Assembly (NCBI RefSeq): GCF_024763615.1
Contig: NC_077223.1
Span: 69,688,627-69,752,626 of the forward strand
Source of the DNA: Phlebotomus papatasi
Taxonomy: Eukaryota > Arthropoda > Insecta > Diptera > Psychodidae
Length of the DNA stretch: 64,000 nucleotides
Direction: 5' to 3'
In this document: positions 58,298 to 64,000 of the stretch, piece by piece
How positions within the stretch are numbered: position 1 is the stretch's first letter
How the letters are laid out: every line of letters begins with the position of its first letter
Notes under the pieces: generated by a model
Databases searched by the model: none
The model's input: the letters and a program-made list of their open reading frames with translations, nothing else
What the model was told of the DNA's origin: nothing
Made by a program: the position numbers and the translations under genes

Positions 58298-58329
58298 ACT
58301 CCAGTGGCAGATGATCAACCAGGCCCGAG
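58298..58329 (+). other. Short leader-like exon, 32 nt
   Basis: Preceded by TTTCTTGCAG and followed by GTAAGTAAG. The exon before it ends at 58180 with GTGAGT, and holds a short ATG frame of 35 codons (58054-58161) that stops before the splice site. Likely 5' UTR exons of a + strand gene whose coding part lies to the right of the window; alternatively the ATG at 58311 starts the protein. Confidence 0.45.
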
Positions 58330-58515
58330 GTAAGTAAGAAAAATCTTATTCAACCTTCCATCCAGTCATGGGAAAAGCAGTTTTACTATGAAGAAAATGC
58401 TTTTGATCATTAATTATTTTTAATTATTTTTGTACGGTGGTCTGTTCAATGATAGAAACTTACTTAATGATGATGAATAATATTTTTTAACTTAGATCAA
58501 GAATTTTAGCAATTA

Positions 58516-58580
58516 GGGGAAAGTACTCTCCCTTTGAACGTTCATGCCTTCGAATAATGAGAAGGACGAGTACTTTCCCC
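58516..58580. mobile_element. Minimal MITE, 65 bp, GGGGAAAGTACTC ends
   Basis: Almost only two inverted ends (GGGGAAAGTACTC and GAGTACTTTCCCC). TA on both sides. The other copy of the inverted duplication lacks it, so the empty site AGCAATTACC can be read. A 215-bp relative is at 60046-60260. Confidence 0.85.
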
Positions 58581-58629
58581 TACCCTTCATACATTAGAGA
58601 TAATTTTAGGCTGCCAATGTTTATGTCAC

Positions 58630-58765
58630 TTAACCCTTTAAGGACGATTGGGTCACCGGACCGGTGACCCAAAAATGAAATATTTCCTACGATCTTCTAA
58701 ACTAAAGCTCTAAAATGATTTTTTCAGATCTGCAAATTTTGACCCTCTCGTCCTTAAAGGGTTAA
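58630..58765. mobile_element. piggyBac-like MITE, complete 136-bp copy
   Basis: TTAA, CCCTTTAAGGACGA at the left; TCGTCCTTAAAGGG, TTAA at the right: exact 14-bp inverted ends. Inside, CACCGGACCGGTG is a perfect palindrome. Confidence 0.85.
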
Positions 58766-60045
58766 AAGTGGTGTAGTAAAATTTTCAAACCTTTTCTTTA
58801 TATGAAAATTTCTTTTGAGGGAGTTTGACAATGCCATCTAAAAAATGCGTGTAACTCGGAATGCGTGAAAATTCGACTTTGAGTTGGATTTTGGGAATAG
58901 AGATTCGCGTCGAGCCAACTTTATCCATTTCTGCCACACAGAAGAGCTTGATCGATGCGATTCTTTATGCCTTCAGCACACCCTTTATTTAGGTAAAATT
59001 TCATGAAATCAAAATTCGCGTCCCTTAGAAGAAGAATAGTGAGAAACAGCAGGATAGACATATGCAAAGCTTTTAAGAAAGAAAGGGGTGTGAATTTTGA
59101 CTTTACGAAGTTTTCCTGATCTAAAAGATGTGCCGGAGGCCGGAGCTATTACACCCAAAATTCAATTCACAATCGAATTTTCACGCATTGCGAGTTGCAA
59201 GCATCCCGAATTGCACGCATTTCGAGGTCACTTGTAAAGAATCTTAGCTACCATAAGTTTATCTGGCCTTATGCCCTAGACACACTTACGAATTAAGCCG
59301 AGAGACGACTTAGTGGAAAATTATGGAAATGTGGTTTAATCATTGTTTCGAATATAATTACGGTAAGCCGTCTCGCGGCTAATCCTCAGGTCTGTCGAGG
59401 CCCTTATAACTGGTTTTATTTTCGAATATTATACATATGATAGAAGCTATAAAAATAGCAATATGTTCTGAAAGCTGGGTTAATTCAGGTTTCAATTTAC
59501 GCGTATTTAGTCAGACGGTATAGCAAATATATAAGCTCGAAAATAAGAAATTTTCAAACTCTTTGGCATTGATGATTGATTTTTCTTGTAAATTTTCATT
59601 TTTTAGAAGCCCTCTTGACAGTAGAAATCACAAAAACTATGCATAATATTTTTCAAAAGAATTAAAATTATTTTTCAATAATAATTTCAAAAAAAAATTC
59701 TAAAATTTTAAAGGCTACCCATGTCTTACACATGCTCTCTAGATTATTATTTGTTGTTTTAACAGATTTTATCTTGCACATCAAAATTATTTATTTTTCT
59801 ACACAATTGTCTGTTAATAAAGTTAAATTATGTTTAATTTATGCAGGGATTTTTTCATTAAAAAAAAGTGATGAAAGCGTCATTTGTGATTGATTAAATA
59901 ATTATTTTACTAAGTAAACTTAATAAAAAGTTTAAAACAATTACTTCAAAACTACTGTAAAATCAAAATCGAATTGGTATGGCAAAATTAAACTCTAATT
60001 GATTTTTAGGGAATCTTTGACCCAGATTTTTTCAAGTTCTGCATA
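58766..60045. other. AT-rich non-coding stretch
   Basis: 59066-59225 repeats 56500-56660. 59285-59400 shares GCCGAGAGACGACTTAGTGG with 40734. No gene. Confidence 0.5.
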
Positions 60046-60260
60046 TTGGAAAGTGCTCTCCTTTTGAACGTTCATGCCTTCGAATAATGTGAATTTCTTT
60101 CGTTTCTCGTAAGAGATTTACACTAAATTATCACGAAATTATCAAAAATTGATGATAAGTTAACTAATATTTAATAGAAATGTGTAAGTCTCTTAGGAAA
60201 ACTAAAAGAAAATTCACATTATTCGAAGGCATGAATGTTCGAAAGGAGAGTACTTTCCCC
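60046..60260. mobile_element. MITE, 215 bp, GGGGAAAGTACTC family
   Basis: The left end is slightly decayed (TTGGAAAGTGCTC); the right end GAGTACTTTCCCC is intact; TA on both sides. Subterminal ATGCCTTCGAATAATG is inverted. Confidence 0.8.
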
Positions 60261-60471
60261 TACCATATTTCCTTAAAATGAGAGCTTCCACTTTTCTGTT
60301 AAACATAAAAAGATCTTTAATTTTTTTTATACCAGATTTATTTAAAATTGTAAATTCTTTTTTTTTTGGAAAATGTAAGACTATATAAATACAACAATAA
60401 AAAAGAATGTTTTAAAAATTGGAAGTCTTTTGTTAACAAAAACTTTTCCCCGTTTTCGAGATTGATTTTAA

Positions 60472-60871
60472 GGGCAGAATCATATTGACAGTAAAATGCT
60501 CATCGTATTTCTTTAATTTACGCATTTTCATTGCAATTTTTGCGCAAATTCTCGATTACGGTATTACCTTATCTCATACTTGGTGGCACTAGGTGAAAAT
60601 AATATAAGAAAATTGAAGAAATAAAACGAAAATTCGATAAACGGTGAGCAAAAAAACTGTACGATTAATTTCTCTTACAGTTTTTCTGCTCGCCGTTTAT
60701 TGAATTTTCGCTTTATTTCTTCAATTATCTTATATTATTTTCATCTTGTGCCACCGAGTATGAGATAAGGTAATACGGTAATGGAAAATTTGCGTAAGAA
60801 TTGCATTGAAAATGCGTAAATTAACGAAGTGAGGCTACGGCGAGCATTTTATTGTCAATGTGATTCTGCGC
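60472..60871. repeat. 400-bp near-palindrome, arms about 190 bp
   Basis: The left arm (60474-60660) and right arm (60678-60869) are reverse complements with roughly nine of ten bases pairing and a loop under 20 bp. Shared words include TACCTTATCTCATACT and AATTGAAGAAATAAA. No coding frame. No relative elsewhere in the window. Confidence 0.85.
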
Positions 60872-60904
60872 TAAATGTTAAAACTATTTATTTCTTTTTA
60901 ATCG

Positions 60905-61205
60905 CGTTTTGACAAAAAGATGATGGTGTCAATATACCAAGTTGCAATTTTTACTCGAAGTATAACCTTTATCTAAAACCTGAAATTGATATTTTTTTGT
61001 TAGTTTGAGAGTTATTAAGCTCCAAGCAGCAGCCGCAATAACGGATGGTCAGTTGAAATGTCGGGAATATTTTTTAGCCACTCATATTATCGTAATCACG
61101 GGGTATTTTTAATTTTAAACACAGTATAACAAAGTTTAGGGCCGGTCGAAAGACATGAAATTTTATTAGGATTATGGGAGATCAGTTTGTTAAGAATCTC
61201 AACTA
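60905..61205 (+). repeat. Family A repeat, truncated right part
   Basis: CCAAGTTGCAATTTTTAC, TTATTAAGCTCCAA and AGACATGAAATTTTATTAGG match 18105-18840; ends GTTAAGAATCTCAAC. Confidence 0.65.
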
Positions 61206-62614
61206 AATAAATAAAACAATTTTGTTTCATATTCTATCACTAATTTTATTTTAACACAATTCGTGGATTCATAAAATTCTACTTATCAGTAACACGACAT
61301 AGTTATCTCTCTGCAGACTCTTCTACGACAATTCATTTAATATATTCCTCGAAAATTTTTCAATAATTCAATGTTGTATAATCGATATTCATTCCTTTTC
61401 TATAATTATTATAATTTAATCATATTTTTTTGGTAATTTTATAAGACTGTTTTCACGTCATAAACTTCTTCAGTAGCTCCTCTAAATTGGACTGAATAGA
61501 GATTACTCGTTTTATTTTGTTTTTTTCTTCACTCTAAAATATATAGCATTCCTTCAAACTACAACATTTCATATTTCTCTTCTAAAATCCAACTATTTCG
61601 GCTCTTTTTGTCATTCAATAAGATTATACAATAACTTTTATTCATAAGGTTAGTATTCCCTCAATTTTTGTTATGGATTTTACAGCATTTTTCCTAATAT
61701 TTATTACGCGTTTACTTTTTGAATAAAATTAAAAATCATTCGCTAAAATTTGTATGCCCAAAAATTGTTTCAATATTTCGAGATTCGACTAATTATTTGA
61801 TTTAAAATTTGATTTAAAAATCCGTCTCATGCAAGAATTCGCTAAATTGTATGATTTTTTTTCGTATCAGGTTATCGCTAGAAAATATAAATGTTCCATC
61901 TTTTTGATTAAGAATTACACTTCATTAATTGATTTTTTATTCATTAAATTCCCTATGATTTTATCATGAATTTTCTAAAGATAGTAAATTTTCATGTATT
62001 TTATCTACGATAAATATATTTTCGAAAACTGGTGGTGAAAATTTCTTCCAGAGTTAAAAGGTTAGGTTGAAATGTAATTGTGAGGTTATGTTAAAAAAAA
62101 ATATAACCCAAGAAAACATTTTTATGATGATCAAAATTTTTAAAGAATTTGAATTTTCTCAGATCTGATCCCTGAAAATATTCCGCTAAACCTATATAAG
62201 AAGAATCAACCAGTATTTAGTAAAAAAAAAGTTTCTTTATAATGTGGGGTTAATGTATAATCGAACTTCGGAAAAACAGTGTAGTAACACAATATTTTGT
62301 TTCCTCACTCTTAAAAGCAATTTAATTTTTTTTTAGTTTTTTTGTTGATTAGGCAGTACATTTAAGTATTTCCCTTATTTGAAATGTGAATTAACATAAC
62401 CTTAAAAAATATTTTTCGGGGTTATAATTTTAAAGTAATTTTATGTACAAAAATTTGTAGAAAAATCATATTGTAAATAAATTATGTCCCTTTTTTGGAT
62501 TTTATTTGCCCAATTAAAGAAAATTTCGTAGAGAATCTTGTCAAGCATTTAATAAAACAACTCAGAATATTTTAAATAGCTTAAATATCATATCTTGAGG
62601 TTAGTATTTAATTC
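61206..62614. other. AT-rich non-coding stretch
   Basis: Nothing recognised on either strand. Confidence 0.5.
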
Positions 62615-62622
62615 GTTTAAAT

Positions 62623-62751
62623 CAGAGGTGTGCAAGAACCGTTTGAAACCGAACCAATGTCAAATGAAACGTGTAAATCGATGGTCAAAACGCTACCTGA
62701 ACAAACCTATTTTGACGTTTATTCGGTTTCAACGGTTCTTGCACACCTCTG
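62623..62751. mobile_element. hAT-like MITE, 129 bp
   Basis: CAGAGGTGTGCAAGAACCG at the left, with an exact inverted partner at the right, flanked by an 8-bp direct repeat GTTTAAAT (62615-62622 and 62752-62759). CAG-type ends with an 8-bp duplication mark the hAT superfamily. Confidence 0.9.
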
Positions 62752-62759
62752 GTTTAAAT

Positions 62760-63683
62760 CATTTAAAGAACTATTAAATATTTAAGAAATATTTAGGAAT
62801 ATTTTCTTGTGGGTAAATTACTGTTAGAAAATCGATTTTTAAGTCAGATTGATTTTTCTTAACAAAGTGCCTTTAATTCTTAGGATTAGCTTTAATGGAA
62901 CCTAAAACATTTTCATATTAACCTACTGGTCATATAAGATATTCAAAAGCCATGATTTTTTTCACTTCTAAAGAGAGTCGTAAATTGAAAAAACAATAAA
63001 AAATAAAATAAGTTTTCTTATATTCAGCTTAACCTCACTTTTAACCTTAACCTTAACCTTTGCCTGTGTTAGAATTCTCACCACTGAAATAAATGATTTC
63101 GAGGAAGAAATGTAATTTTATTTTTACGATTTTTGCAACATTTCGCATAGGAAAAAGATTTTTTTTGAGTATTTTTTGAATAATTGAATTTCAGTCTCTC
63201 CCATAAGTCCAAGCGATTTTAATTGAACAATCCTATTTTTTGTTATTCTACTTTCATATAAACTTTGACTCCCACTGCTTTACAAATATTGCTCTTTTGG
63301 GGTTAATAAATTAAAGGGGTTGAATTCTTTGAAAAAACAAAATATGGCAGTGTATTAAAATATGAAAATAATGCTTTGGAAAAATATCTGATAGTCTCTA
63401 TCACCATGAGCGAAAAGATTCAATGGAAATACAAATTAAAATCATCTCAGAAAATTTAGTAAATCAAGAATAAATTACGATGAAGCATTGAATTAATTAT
63501 AAAATTCGTCTGGAAAGCTAAGAAAAGATGATTTGGTGAAGTAAAGTACCCTTTTAATTATCTCTCATCTGTCTTAGGCGGGCAATTTATCATCATTTAG
63601 TGGCAATTCAGCCATATCTTCAGACCGAAAATATGAGTAATTTTTGTGGTAGCAGCTGTAAGTCTCTCTAGATTTGTCTTAGG
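62760..63683. other. AT-rich non-coding stretch ahead of the last gene's 3' end
   Basis: A short run of TTAACC units occurs at 63041-63060. No other structure recognised. Confidence 0.5.
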
Positions 63684-63949
63684 CTAGCTGAAGTACTTCA
63701 AACCGGCCACGAGAAGGAATTTCTCGATGAACAGTTCAGAGTCGAGGACAGCAATATGAGCGGCTCTTCCAATCAGAGCATTGGCTGTATGTCTGAAAAT
63801 ATGAATTTTCCATGAGAATATGCTTCTCTTCAAAAGAGTTTTTCTGGTTTCCCCTTTGAACTCACGGGAGTGCATGGTGAACGTCATAGCGAACAAGGGT
63901 GAGTTCTGGGCGGGCCATGATTGGTGCTATAATGTTATGAACCATCTCC
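63684..63949 (-). CDS. 3' end of an unidentified gene (two last coding exons)
   Basis: Minus strand. Exon 63866-63949 (bounded by TTTTTCAG and GTGAGT) and terminal exon 63684-63792 (preceded by TTTTCAG) join to read EMVHNIIAPIMARPELTLVR, YDVHHALPHTANALIGRAAH and IAVLDSELFIEKFLLVAGLKYFS, then a TAG stop. The 73-nt intron, matching phases and the non-random, helix-like composition support a real gene. The family is not recognised. The rest lies to the right of the window. No AATAAA was located confidently downstream. Confidence 0.6.
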
Positions 63950-64000
63950 CTGAAAAACCCCAAAAGAAAAACAACATTCTCAGTGTGGATAGGTAATATG

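Larger units (their letters stand above)
57085..58615 (+). repeat. Inverted duplication, plus-strand copy
   Basis: Counterpart of 31985-35965 without the 2.5-kb block. Landmarks: GACTTGTGAATGTGAATCAC at 57340, GAGATCGAGGAAGCAC at 57466, TTATTATTATGTGCACAAAA at 58048, then two exon-like segments with intact splice signals. Contains one private insertion, the 65-bp MITE at 58516-58580. Confidence 0.8.

Noticed and set aside
63041..63060. Telomere-like TTAACC units
   Set aside because: Only three units and not the insect TTAGG sequence; chance or simple repeat.

Overview
The window is nuclear DNA of an insect. It is AT-rich, its genes are split by short GT-AG introns (often 60-75 nt), and it is packed with small DNA transposons. 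The recognisable genes are animal housekeeping and regulatory genes, and the bZIP gene resembles a fly-type PAR-like bZIP. A dipteran, perhaps a nematoceran such as a sand fly, is my best guess; species and chromosome cannot be fixed from the sequence alone.

Layout. 1-10.9 kb: no gene, only repeats (MITEs with TA or TTAA target duplications, one tRNA-derived SINE). 10.98-11.69 kb: a two-exon bZIP transcription factor gene. 12-21 kb: repeats, including a Tigger/pogo deletion derivative and a 1.8-kb non-coding repeat family. 21.26-28.15 kb: a tandem pair of three-exon genes on the + strand for an unrecognised family of secreted, probably GPI-anchored glycoproteins; their large first introns carry nested MITEs. 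28.2-37.2 kb: repeats plus the minus-strand copy of an inverted duplication that holds two spliced-looking leader exons. 37.27-54.26 kb: a compact block of four conserved genes: TMEM177 (-), DNAJC11 (+), Gcn5 (-) and Cdk10 (-). 57.1-58.6 kb: the + strand copy of the inverted duplication. 58.6-63.7 kb: repeats, including a 400-bp near-palindrome. 63.68-63.95 kb: the last two coding exons of a minus-strand gene that enters from the right.

How genes relate. TMEM177 and DNAJC11 are divergent with starts 587 bp apart, so they probably share a promoter region; both are mitochondrial inner-membrane/cristae biology genes. DNAJC11 and Gcn5 are convergent: their stop codons lie about 125 bp apart, and the DNAJC11 poly(A) signal lies beyond the whole Gcn5 terminal exon, so their transcripts may overlap. 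Cdk10 and Gcn5 are head-to-tail on the minus strand, 304 bp apart. The block is flanked by inverted copies of a 1-1.5 kb segment, a configuration that could support inversion.

The most novel protein-coding content is the tandem glycoprotein pair. The repeat content is informative because several elements sit inside other copies of known repeats, so empty sites can be read directly and target duplications assigned.
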